A stretch of 12,794 nt of DNA. It comes from Defluviitaleaceae bacterium (lineage in GTDB: Bacteria > Bacillota > Clostridia > Lachnospirales > WRAX01). Position 1 is the stretch's first letter; each line of letters opens with the position of its first letter. Below, piece after piece: positions 1-6,015 of the stretch. The notes below the pieces were generated by a model. The model was not told the DNA's origin and made no database searches. It was given only the letters and a program-made list of their open reading frames with translations. The stretch spans positions 1-12,794 of the forward strand of contig WRBU01000009.1 of the NCBI GenBank assembly GCA_009784355.1, written 5' to 3'. The position numbers were made by a program, and so were the translations under genes.

Positions 1-333
1 TCCAATTATTTGCGCTGGAACATCAAGCAAGTGAGATATTCCGTTTGTATAAAATGTCGCATTGCCTATTGTGATTAATATTGTGTAAGTCTCATTTGTG
101 ATAATTGCGGTTTTGGTGTCTTCATCCCAGCCTACATAAAAGCCTGCTTTCTCAAAAACAGCACGGACGGGCACAAGGGTGCGTATGTCTACAATGGTTG
201 GCTGTGCGTCTGGAAAATTTACAAACTCGCCATCTACACTAACCCTAATGTCATTTGCAAAAATAATAATTGGAGCAGCGAGCAAAACCGCCACAAACAC
301 CAAAAGGACGGTAATTTTTTTCGTTAATCGCAT
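1..333 (-). CDS. Secreted stalk-domain protein (copper amine oxidase N1-like), N-terminal part
   Basis: Only the first 111 codons are present; the gene runs off the left edge. The chosen ATG (333) has an AGGAGG at 343-348, nine bases upstream. It opens with a signal peptide: positive residues MRLTKK, a hydrophobic core, then APIIIFA as the likely cleavage region. The mature part reads as the domain called copper amine oxidase N-terminal (CuAO-N1 or stalk domain) in Clostridia and Bacilli. Hallmarks are V.VDGE near the start, TLVPVRAVFEKAG, then a beta region with GWDEDTKTAIIT. In these bacteria the domain is usually an extracellular stalk joined to a varied C-terminal part and is not an oxidase; that C-terminal part is outside the window. 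An in-frame ATG at 396 overlaps the stop of the leucine-rich-repeat gene but has no good ribosome binding site and would put 21 residues before the signal peptide. The gene is probably co-transcribed with its upstream neighbour. Confidence 0.8.
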   Translation of the reverse strand, partial: MRLTKKITVLLVFVAVLLAAPIIIFANDIRVSVDGEFVNFPDAQPTIVDIRTLVPVRAVFEKAGFYVGWDEDTKTAIITNETYTILITIGNATFYTNGISHLLDVPAQIIG

Positions 334-392
334 AACCAACAACCTCCTGTTAGAATGTAATTTGCCAAGGATTGAATTAACGCTACTAATGC

Positions 393-1193
393 TCATAGTA
401 TGATGTGTTTTCCTTTCGATGCCTTTGCGATGGCTCTAGTAAAGAAGTTGCAACTGGTATGCAAGAGGGGTAATTTTTGCCTTAACACTTCAAGTTCCGA
501 AACTGTGTATAACCGCTCGACTTCCAAGTTTCCACAGTTAAGCATCTTTAAGTTTGGATGATTTCGAAGAAATTCTAGGTCTGTGAAAATGATTCGTTTG
601 CCTTTTGCAGGTGCTTTGCCTGATATACACAACTCTTCAAGGTTTTTCATGTGATATAGCGGCGAAAAATCCTCAATATTATCAATTAAATATAGGTTTA
701 AAACTTTTAAATTTTTCAAACAATCAAGAAATGATACATCTGGTAGAGGAGAGCGAAATCCATCAAAATAAAGGCTTTTTAATTTAGGAACATTTTGAAG
801 CACAGATAAATCCAGCTTAGTTCCCCATTTAATCCGCAAAATCTCTAATTTTTCTTGATGACAAACAGCTTCTAATAATGTCTGCGTGATTCCCGTTCGA
901 AAAAGAACCCCTTTCAGTGCTTTGGGATTTGTTTTAAAAAACTCAATCCATTCGTCAATGATTTGTTTCTGCTTCTTTTTCTGTTCCTCCAAACTGCATT
1001 CCATGTTATTAAAAATTGGATTACCAAATCCAGGCTTGTTTGACCCGACCAATTGTGTACATGCAAGTTGAACATATGCTTGGTCTTGATACTCATCTAA
1101 TCTAACCATGTAAGATTCATCATAGATGGGTGCAAACCCTCCAGACCCTCCAAAAAAATAACGATAACGGGCTTCGGCTTCTGGTTGAGACAA
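393..1193 (-). CDS. Leucine-rich-repeat protein, TTG start
   Basis: Predicted 266-residue protein without signal peptide or membrane segment, so probably cytoplasmic. The C-terminal half holds about four irregular leucine-rich repeats, for example LKSLYFDGF, LKVLNLYLID, LEELCISG and LKMLNCGNLE, each followed by a loop and the next L..L.L strand. The N-terminal half (YFFGGSGGFAPIYDES onward) is unfamiliar. The frame extends upstream to an ATG at 1259, but a strong GGGAGGA sits at about 1201-1207 and points to a TTG at 1193, seven bases further on, giving an MSQPEAEARYRYF start. A promoter-like pair lies at 1222-1250, inside the longer version, which also favours the short form. The LRR solenoid suggests protein binding; the partner is unknown. 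The stop codon shares bases with an ATG (396) of the next frame. Confidence 0.7.
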   Translation of the reverse strand: MSQPEAEARYRYFFGGSGGFAPIYDESYMVRLDEYQDQAYVQLACTQLVGSNKPGFGNPIFNNMECSLEEQKKKQKQIIDEWIEFFKTNPKALKGVLFRTGITQTLLEAVCHQEKLEILRIKWGTKLDLSVLQNVPKLKSLYFDGFRSPLPDVSFLDCLKNLKVLNLYLIDNIEDFSPLYHMKNLEELCISGKAPAKGKRIIFTDLEFLRNHPNLKMLNCGNLEVERLYTVSELEVLRQKLPLLHTSCNFFTRAIAKASKGKHIIL

Positions 1194-1221
1194 TGCGCAT
1201 TCCTCCCTGTAGGTTATATAA

Positions 1222-1250
1222 ATTTTGTGCGTTATTTCTAGTCTTGTCAA
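1222..1250 (-). promoter_or_regulatory. Possible promoter for the leucine-rich-repeat gene
   Basis: On the minus strand a perfect TTGACA (1250-1245) is followed after 17 bases by CAAAAT (1227-1222), four of six matches to a -10 box. It lies between the thrS stop codon and the TTG start of the LRR gene, so that gene could be expressed independently of thrS. The weak -10 keeps this tentative. Confidence 0.4.
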
Positions 1251-1264
1251 GCAGTACACTAAAA

Positions 1265-3037
1265 TTAGTCCGCATCAAAATTCTCAATAAGGTCGATTTT
1301 ATAGGCTTGCTCCATTATTTTGCAGGCATCAATAAAGCTGGAAAGTGGGATGCCGTTTATTTGCGTACCTGTACGCACACGTAGCGATATTGTGCCGTCT
1401 GCCACTTCTTTGTCGCCAATAATAATGATATACGGTACAAGCTCGTTGCGGTAGGATTTTATTTTATTGCCCATTGTACCGTCTGAAGTATCAAGGGTTG
1501 ACTTAAAACCCTGTTGCACAAGTTCTTCTCTAATATCGTGGGCGTATCTCTCGTGGTCTTTGTGTACTGGCACAATGCCAACTTGCACTGGAGCAAGCCA
1601 AAATGGGAAGCGGGCGGCGAAATGCTCGGTAATAACCCCGATAAAGCGGTCTAACGAACCAAAAACTGCACGGTGAATTACCACGGGGGCTTTACGCTTG
1701 CCGTCTGAGTCGGTATATTCTAGTTCAAAATTACCTGCCAGTTGATAGTCAAGTTGTATTGTGCAAAGTTGCCATTCACGCTTTAAGGCATCGTATACTT
1801 TTATATCAATTTTTGGACCATAAAATGCGCCGCCGCCTTCGTCCACAATATATTCGCCAGCACCAAAGCGGGTATCCAGCACATTTTTAAGCACGGCTTC
1901 GGCTTCGTTCCATGTTTCGATATCGCCCAAAAAGGACTCCGGGCGGGTGGAAAGCACAGCGGTGTATTTTAGTCCAAAAATGCCGTAAATAAAGTCCATT
2001 ATGTCCATTATTCCATTCATTTCACTTGCAATTTGCTCCTGTGTACAAAAAATGTGGGCATCATCTTGACGGAAGGTTTGAACACGCATTAGCCCGTGCA
2101 TTGCGCCGCTTGCTTCATTGCGGTGCAAATGTGAAAGCTCGGAAAAACGTAGCGGCAAATCCCTATAGCTACGGTTTTTCTTTTTAAAAAGTATCATGGC
2201 ATTAGGACAATTCATGGGTTTTAAGGCATAAGTGTTATTTTCGTCAATTTGCACTTTAAACATATTGTCGTCATAATGCTCCCAATGTCCGCTTGTTACC
2301 CAAAGCGAGCTGTGGTTAAGTTGCGGCCCCACCACCTCTTGATACCCATGGGCTTCATGCACCTTGCGTGAAAATTCCAGCAGTTTATTATAAATTTTCA
2401 TGCCCTTTGGCATCCAATAAGGCATCCCTGGGGCTGTTTCATCAAAAAAGAATAAGTCCAGTTGATTGCCGAGGGTTCTGTGGTCACGTTTTTTGGCTTC
2501 TTCCAAAAATGCGTAATACTCTTTTAATTCTTTGCGGCTGGGGAAAGCGTGGACGTAAACACGTTGCAGCATGGGGTTGTCGCTGTTTCCGCGCCAGTAC
2601 GCACCTGCAATGCTTGAAATCTTAAAGCCCCAGTTGCGAAGTTCACGCATATTTTCCACATGAGGTCCAGCACAAAGGTCAACAAAACCATTGCTTTCAT
2701 ATACAGTGATTTCTTCGCCTGCGGCAACTAATTCTTTTACCAATTCCAGCTTATAAGGCGTGTTTGCAAAAAAATCCAAAGGATTTTCTACCACACGCTT
2801 TTCAAATACTGTATCGCTTTTTAAAATCTCGTTCATTTTGGCTTCTATCGCTGCAAAGTCGTCTTCAGTTATTCTGTGATGAAGGTCAAAGTCGTAATAA
2901 AGCCCGTCTTCAATAGCAGGGCCAATACCAAGCTGAACCCCGTCAAAAAGCTCACAAACAGCCTGTGCCAAAACGTGTGAAAGTGAATGACGAGCCGCTT
3001 CAATATAGTTAGCGTCATTAGCAATATTTTTTGCCAT
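1265..3037 (-). CDS. thrS: Threonyl-tRNA synthetase (form without TGS domain)
   Basis: Charges tRNA-Thr with threonine in the cytoplasm using ATP. The ATG at 3037 follows GGAGGAC by six bases, giving 590 residues; an upstream in-frame ATG at 3067 has no such site. The editing domain carries HSLSH (H17, H21) and CAGPH (C122, H126). The class II catalytic core carries the zinc ligands C277 (PMNCPNA), H328 (DDAHIFC) and H455 (VVIHRA). These match E. coli Cys334, His385 and His511 with a near-constant offset of 56-57. The anticodon-binding domain begins near residue 485 (VQVGIVPV). The constant offset shows that the usual N-terminal TGS domain of about 60 residues is absent and nothing else is lost. 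The gene lies downstream of a tRNA-Thr gene on the same strand, with no T-box leader visible between them. Confidence 0.96.
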   Translation of the reverse strand: MAKNIANDANYIEAARHSLSHVLAQAVCELFDGVQLGIGPAIEDGLYYDFDLHHRITEDDFAAIEAKMNEILKSDTVFEKRVVENPLDFFANTPYKLELVKELVAAGEEITVYESNGFVDLCAGPHVENMRELRNWGFKISSIAGAYWRGNSDNPMLQRVYVHAFPSRKELKEYYAFLEEAKKRDHRTLGNQLDLFFFDETAPGMPYWMPKGMKIYNKLLEFSRKVHEAHGYQEVVGPQLNHSSLWVTSGHWEHYDDNMFKVQIDENNTYALKPMNCPNAMILFKKKNRSYRDLPLRFSELSHLHRNEASGAMHGLMRVQTFRQDDAHIFCTQEQIASEMNGIMDIMDFIYGIFGLKYTAVLSTRPESFLGDIETWNEAEAVLKNVLDTRFGAGEYIVDEGGGAFYGPKIDIKVYDALKREWQLCTIQLDYQLAGNFELEYTDSDGKRKAPVVIHRAVFGSLDRFIGVITEHFAARFPFWLAPVQVGIVPVHKDHERYAHDIREELVQQGFKSTLDTSDGTMGNKIKSYRNELVPYIIIIGDKEVADGTISLRVRTGTQINGIPLSSFIDACKIMEQAYKIDLIENFDAD

Positions 3038-3077
3038 AATTTTGTCCTCCGTTTCAAAAACCATCAATATACAAATA

Positions 3078-3099
3078 TAGCCCCAAAATCTTGGGGCTA
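3078..3099 (-). terminator. Hairpin between tRNA-Thr and thrS (weak terminator or attenuator)
   Basis: A perfect 9-bp inverted repeat (TAGCCCCAA / TTGGGGCTA) with a 4-base loop. On the minus strand it is followed by TATTTGTATATT, which is T-rich but interrupted. It lies 28 bases after the tRNA and about 40 bases before the thrS start. It could end most tRNA transcripts while letting some reach thrS, or act as a processing or stability element. A 12-bp palindrome, TTGTAATTACAA (3110-3121), lies between it and the tRNA. Confidence 0.5.
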
Positions 3100-3126
3100 A
3101 TACTTTAACTTGTAATTACAAAATAA

Positions 3127-3200
3127 TGCTGGTACCGAGATTCGAACTCGGGAGCCTCTCCGTTACCAACGGAGCGCTCTACCGACTGAGCTATACCAGC
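3127..3200 (-). tRNA. tRNA-Thr (anticodon GGT)
   Basis: Folds as a full cloverleaf on the minus strand. The 7-bp acceptor stem is GCTGGTA/TACCAGC. The D arm is GCTC-AGTCGGTA-GAGC. The anticodon arm is CTCCG-TTGGTAA-CGGAG with anticodon GGT, reading ACC and ACU. The variable loop has six bases, and the T arm is CCGAG-TTCGAAT-CTCGG. The discriminator is A at 3127. The 3' CCA is not encoded (TTA follows), so it would be added after transcription. The gene sits directly upstream of the gene for its own synthetase, in the same direction. Confidence 0.96.
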
Positions 3201-3210
3201 GACAAAGGAT

Positions 3211-3239
3211 ATTCTACCACGCAATTAGAACATTGTCAA
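3211..3239 (-). promoter_or_regulatory. Promoter for tRNA-Thr and probably thrS
   Basis: Minus-strand TTGACA (3239-3234), a 17-base spacer, then TAGAAT (3216-3211). The predicted transcription start is only a few bases before the tRNA 5' end at 3200. No other good promoter is visible between the tRNA and thrS, so thrS probably depends on read-through from here. It is back to back with the plus-strand promoter at 3284. Confidence 0.8.
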
Positions 3240-3283
3240 CAAAAATTTTTGTAAAAAAATTGGATTGTTTTGTTAAAAAACGC

Positions 3284-3314
3284 TTGACAAAAAAAAAAAA
3301 AAAATGTGTATAAT
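3284..3314 (+). promoter_or_regulatory. Promoter of the micropeptide-ABC unit, with A16 tract in the spacer
   Basis: TTGACA (3284-3289) and a perfect TATAAT (3309-3314) are separated by 19 bases, of which the first 15 are A. Counting the last base of the -35 box, the run is 16 A (3289-3304). The spacing is two bases longer than the sigma-A optimum, so gain or loss of a few A by slippage would change promoter strength. The predicted start is near 3321, leaving about 57 bases of leader before the small ORF. Confidence 0.75.
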
Positions 3315-3335
3315 TGAGTATACCTAGGAAATGAA

Positions 3336-3369
3336 AGGTTGGCCAACCTCCAAAAATATAAAAGGAGGT
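3336..3369 (+). promoter_or_regulatory. Leader element with two exclusive hairpins around the ribosome binding site
   Basis: The palindrome AGGTTGGCCAACCT (3336-3349) can fold as a 5-bp stem with a GGCC loop. Its right arm continues into CCTCC. ACCTCC (3346-3351) is complementary to GGAGGT (3364-3369), which is the ribosome binding site of the small ORF; this gives a 6-bp stem with a 12-base A/T loop. Both hairpins use bases 3346-3349, so they exclude each other: one hides the ribosome binding site, the other frees it. The palindrome might instead be an operator for a DNA-binding protein, because it lies about 20 bases past the -10 box. Confidence 0.5.
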
Positions 3370-3377
3370 ACATAAGT

Positions 3378-3425
3378 ATGGATATCGTTTTTGGAATAAT
3401 TGCTTGGTTAGTCTATTGGATGTAA
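3378..3425 (+). CDS. 15-residue hydrophobic micropeptide or leader peptide
   Basis: A short ORF encodes MDIVFGIIAWLVYWM and ends in tandem stops (TAA TGA). Translation is likely because AAAGGAGGT (3361-3369) ends eight bases before the ATG, and a promoter lies about 70 bases upstream. The product is almost entirely hydrophobic, with one acidic residue near the start and two tryptophans (residues 10 and 14). It is long enough for one short membrane helix. A 13-bp hairpin begins 11 bases after the TAA, and an ABC exporter follows. It may be a leader peptide whose translation controls read-through, a membrane-active peptide, or a substrate of the exporter. The arrangement does not decide between these. 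Confidence 0.6.
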   Translation: MDIVFGIIAWLVYWM

Positions 3426-3436
3426 TGAACTAGAAG

Positions 3437-3471
3437 CACAATTCCACCGTAGATTTTGCGGTGGAATTGTG
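3437..3471 (+). terminator. Terminator or attenuator before the ABC exporter genes
   Basis: A perfect 13-bp stem (CACAATTCCACCG with its complement) and a 9-base loop at 3450-3458, followed by TGTTTCC, a weak T tract. It separates the micropeptide from the ABC genes, which have no convincing promoter of their own. It is therefore probably a partial terminator controlling how much transcription reaches them. A ribosome held at the micropeptide stop codon would reach the left arm of the stem. Confidence 0.65.
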
Positions 3472-3499
3472 TGTTTCCTATAATGGAGGTATGTATGAG

Positions 3500-4219
3500 A
3501 TGGGAATTGCTCTTGAAATCAAAAATATAGTGAAAAATTATGGAACTTTTAGGTTAGACGGCATTAATTTCAATGTTGAGTTTGGTAGCATAGTTGGATT
3601 AATAGGAGCAAACGGAGCAGGCAAGACGACGACTTTAAATATAATTCAAAATATTACTAAAAAAGATAGCGGTGAAGTTTTGTTTTTTGGGAAACCAAGT
3701 GAGGACAAGCTACCGCAGGATGTGGCTGTTGTTGCGGATGATATTTTTTATGAAAAAGGATGGAAGGTTTTTGAAATAAATAAAATAGCCAAAAAGTTTT
3801 ACAGTCACTGGAATAAAGTCGAATTTGAAAAACTTATTGATAAGTTTGGGATTGACAAGGGTAAGTATATAGGGCAGCTAAGTAAGGGCATGGGCATAAA
3901 ATTAATGATTGCGGTTGCCCTTTCTCGCAATGCAAGACTATTAATTTTGGACGAACCAACAAGCGGACTAGACCCCATTGCCCGTGATGAAATTTGTGAT
4001 TTTTTGCTCGACTTTGTCTCTTGTAAAACAAAAAGCGTACTTTTTTCCACACACATAACATCTGATTTAGAAAAAATAGCAAACGGTGTTGTCTTTTTGG
4101 TTAATGGACAAGTCCGCTTAAATGATAAAAAAGACAGCATAATGAAGGAGCTTTTAAGTGATGAACTTAAAACGCTAGATGATATAATAATACATTTGCA
4201 TGAAAAAGAAAGGGTCTAG
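3500..4219 (+). CDS. ABC transporter ATP-binding protein (BcrA/YtrB/PmtA-like)
   Basis: A 239-residue nucleotide-binding subunit that powers an ABC-2 type exporter. Visible motifs are Walker A GANGAGKT (36-43), signature LSKGM (127-131), Walker B LLILDEP (147-153), the D-loop SGLDP, and the switch histidine in STHIT (H185). The usual Q-loop glutamine is not obvious; the matching stretch reads VAVVADD (76-82). The ATG at 3500 has GGAGGT nine bases upstream; an in-frame ATG at 3491 would touch the ribosome binding site. The permease start follows the stop codon by one base, so the two are translationally coupled. Short ABC pairs of this type export antimicrobial or amphipathic peptides (bacitracin, phenol-soluble modulins) or answer to cell-wall stress. 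The hydrophobic micropeptide upstream would fit, but the substrate is unknown and no GntR-type regulator is in view. Confidence 0.9.
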   Translation: MGIALEIKNIVKNYGTFRLDGINFNVEFGSIVGLIGANGAGKTTTLNIIQNITKKDSGEVLFFGKPSEDKLPQDVAVVADDIFYEKGWKVFEINKIAKKFYSHWNKVEFEKLIDKFGIDKGKYIGQLSKGMGIKLMIAVALSRNARLLILDEPTSGLDPIARDEICDFLLDFVSCKTKSVLFSTHITSDLEKIANGVVFLVNGQVRLNDKKDSIMKELLSDELKTLDDIIIHLHEKERV

Positions 4220-4220
4220 T

Positions 4221-4886
4221 ATGAGAAAAATGCTTAACTTTGTATTGCTCGACACATTCTCCATTAGGGGTGTCTTTGGGCTAAAATTACTGGCTGTTTT
4301 TGCCATACTGTCAATTACTGGCTATACTTCCATGGGAGTTGGCGGTATAGCGTTTGGCGGTATTTTTATTTTGTCAGTAATTTGTACACAGCCTTTTACG
4401 GCAGGCATAGATGGACTTGATAGGTTTTACACAACACTCTCGCTTTCTCGCAAAGATGTAGTTTTTGGCAGGTATTTTTTTGTTTTATTGGTAATTATTT
4501 TTGTAACTTTGCTTTATTTTGCTATTGGCATAGTCATCCCTTTAATAATGGGGTCAGGGCTGACTTTTGAGCATCTGCCTATGATGTTTGGGGTATATGT
4601 GGTACCAATCTTTATTTTCTCCATTCTTCTGCCTATATTATTTAAACTTGGCTTTAAGCAAGCAAGACCTATCGTGCAATTTCTTCCTATTTTAATAGTT
4701 TTGGCTATTGCGCTTTTGGACAATACTATTTATAATGGTATTGAGTACAATATATTTGGGCTAATAAATTACTTTGACACTTTACCAAACATTGTGTTGC
4801 CTTTAATTTTAATATTTATCTGCATTGCTATTTTTGCAGCATCATTAAAAATATCTTTGTTTTTCTACTCAAAAAGGGAGTTTTAA
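4221..4886 (+). CDS. ABC-2 type transporter permease
   Basis: A 221-residue integral membrane protein with about six hydrophobic segments, at roughly residues 20-37, 43-55, 82-108, 119-142, 155-168 and 190-212. It has no binding protein or ATPase motif, so it must work with the ATP-binding protein encoded just before it. The pattern of a conserved charged loop after the second segment (GIDGLDRFYTTLSLSRKDVVFGRY) is typical of ABC-2 permeases of the small peptide or lantibiotic export type. There the TLPxSRxxxVxxRY signature is common; here it reads TLSLSRKDVVFGRY. The ATG at 4221 is preceded by AAAGGG about six bases away. An ATG at 4200 in the same frame overlaps the ATPase gene but lacks a ribosome binding site. 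No terminator is evident before the riboswitch promoter. Confidence 0.85.
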   Translation: MRKMLNFVLLDTFSIRGVFGLKLLAVFAILSITGYTSMGVGGIAFGGIFILSVICTQPFTAGIDGLDRFYTTLSLSRKDVVFGRYFFVLLVIIFVTLLYFAIGIVIPLIMGSGLTFEHLPMMFGVYVVPIFIFSILLPILFKLGFKQARPIVQFLPILIVLAIALLDNTIYNGIEYNIFGLINYFDTLPNIVLPLILIFICIAIFAASLKISLFFYSKREF

Positions 4887-4914
4887 TTGCGGTAAACTTT
4901 AATGAAAAAAACTA

Positions 4915-4943
4915 TTGACAAATACTGCTGCATATAATATCAT
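4915..4943 (+). promoter_or_regulatory. Promoter of the riboswitch and metal-efflux gene
   Basis: TTGACA (4915-4920), 17 bases, then TATCAT (4938-4943). Transcription should begin near 4950, exactly where the structured leader starts. A perfect TATAAT at 4933-4938 is only 12 bases from the -35 box and is less likely to be used. Confidence 0.7.
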
Positions 4944-4949
4944 ATATGT

Positions 4950-5064
4950 AACTGAACAGACGGCGGCTTTAAATGAGCACGTGCGGTCGGGCTTTATAAG
5001 CAGCAAGTGGCTATGTGGCGCATTTGTGGGACGGTGATTACATCTCCCATTGGTGCGTTTTTTT
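4950..5064 (+). ncRNA. Probable NiCo (czcD-type) metal riboswitch
   Basis: A structured leader of about 115 bases lies between a promoter and a CDF metal-efflux gene, the standard position of NiCo riboswitches, which sense Ni(II) and Co(II). Recognisable blocks are ACTGAACAGACGGCGGC at the start, ATGAGCACGTGC, AAGCAGC after a small GCTT/AAGC hairpin, and GTGGGACGGTGATTACATC near the 3' end, consistent with a multi-helix junction of G- and A-rich strands. The 3' part also forms an intrinsic terminator, so metal binding probably prevents termination and switches the gene on. The family was assigned from recalled motifs and context, not a covariance search. The yybP-ykoY manganese riboswitch is the main alternative, but its conserved loops are not seen. 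Confidence 0.7.
5019..5064 (+). terminator. Riboswitch expression-platform terminator
   Basis: CGCATTTGTGGGA (5019-5031) pairs with TCCCATTGGTGCG (5045-5057) through 13 positions, with three G-U pairs and one mismatch. It is followed at once by seven T (5058-5064). The left arm belongs to the riboswitch aptamer, which gives the competition needed for metal-dependent read-through. Confidence 0.8.
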
Positions 5065-5100
5065 GTTACCTCGGGAAAAATATTTATTGTGGAGGTAGTT

Positions 5101-6015
5101 ATGAGTAAAGAAAAAGAGAAGATTGCTATGAGAGCAGGACGAAACAGCATTATTGTCAACATTCTTTTGTCCGCGTTTAAATTATTTGCGGGTATTTTTG
5201 CAAATTCGGCCGCTATGGTGTCCGATGCAGTGCATTCCATAGCAGACCTATTTAGTACGGTGGTAGCAATGATAGGCATAAAGCTGTCTAACAAAGAGGC
5301 GGACAAAGACCATCCATATGGACACGAACGGTTTGAAAGTGTCGCCACGCTAATTTTAGCTGGGCTCATTCTTGCTGTTGGCGGCGGAATTGGCTGGGCT
5401 GCCATCCAGCGAATAATTGCGGGAGATTTTGGCGAATTGGCAATTCCGGGAATGCTTGCACTGGTTGCTGCTGTTGTTTCCATTGCCGTTAAAGAGGGCA
5501 TATATTGGTATATGCGTGCTGCTGCAAAAAGGGCAGACTCCACGGCACTTATGGCAGATGCTTGGCACAGCCGTGTTGACGGCTTGTCATCTATTGGTAG
5601 CTTTGTTGGCATTTTGGGTGCGATGCTGGGGTTTCCTGTAATGGACTCCATTGCAGCCATCATCATTAGTGCGTTTATTATAAGATGCGCCGTAAGCATT
5701 GCCGTGGAGGCACTTAAAAAAATGACGGACAGAGCTTGCGACGACGAAACTGTGGAAGCAATGCGTAAAGTTATACTTGACCAAGAGCATGTAAAAGACA
5801 TTGACCAGCTTAAAACACGGCTTTTTGGTAATAAAATTTACGTGGATGTGGAAATAAGCGTGGATGCAAACCATACTCTGATAGAAGCCCATGATATAGC
5901 GCACAACGTACACGATGCAATAGAGGATGAATTTGAAAAGGTAAAGCATTGCTCGGTTCACGTAAACCCATTTGGTGTGGACGCAGGCGAGGTCAAAAGC
6001 GAAAATAATGCTTGA
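5101..6015 (+). CDS. Cation diffusion facilitator metal-efflux protein (Co/Ni/Zn class)
   Basis: A 304-residue CDF transporter, a proton-coupled exporter of divalent metals in the cytoplasmic membrane. The ATG at 5101 has GGAGG five bases upstream; the frame is open to 5050, but that part lies in the riboswitch. Six membrane helices fill residues 15 to about 200. The transport site is H45-x3-D49 in helix 2 (HSIAD) and H156-x3-D160 in helix 5 (HSRVD). This His2Asp2 set is typical of Zn/Co/Ni carriers, whereas Fe/Mn members such as FieF have Asp45 instead of His. DHPYGHERFES (70-80) is the conserved CDF loop. The cytoplasmic C-terminal metal-binding domain spans about 210-292 and ends in SVHVNP. 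The upstream riboswitch probably induces it under cobalt or nickel stress. Its stop codon lies inside the -35 box of the rpsF promoter. Confidence 0.93.
   Translation: MSKEKEKIAMRAGRNSIIVNILLSAFKLFAGIFANSAAMVSDAVHSIADLFSTVVAMIGIKLSNKEADKDHPYGHERFESVATLILAGLILAVGGGIGWAAIQRIIAGDFGELAIPGMLALVAAVVSIAVKEGIYWYMRAAAKRADSTALMADAWHSRVDGLSSIGSFVGILGAMLGFPVMDSIAAIIISAFIIRCAVSIAVEALKKMTDRACDDETVEAMRKVILDQEHVKDIDQLKTRLFGNKIYVDVEISVDANHTLIEAHDIAHNVHDAIEDEFEKVKHCSVHVNPFGVDAGEVKSENNA

Noticed and set aside
333..396. ATG at 396 as start of the stalk-domain protein, overlapping the LRR stop codon
   Set aside because: It would place 21 residues before the signal peptide and lacks a ribosome binding site; ATG 333 has AGGAGG at the right distance.
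2524..2727. Extra ORFs inside thrS on either strand
   Set aside because: They lie entirely within the thrS frame, lack ribosome binding sites and have no recognisable composition.
3038..3127. T-box leader before thrS
   Set aside because: No AGGGTGGNACCGCG-like T-box sequence and no long specifier stem; the space holds only a 9-bp hairpin and a palindrome after the tRNA.
3479..3484. TATAAT as a separate promoter for the ABC genes
   Set aside because: It adjoins the ribosome binding site (3485-3490), lies beside the hairpin, and has no -35 at a suitable distance; a transcript from it would lack the ribosome binding site.
4899..5801. 300-codon minus-strand ORF across the riboswitch and CDF gene
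   Set aside because: It is rich in Ser, Ala, Ile and Thr, with no family features, and lies opposite a clear CDF gene and riboswitch; it is an antisense shadow.
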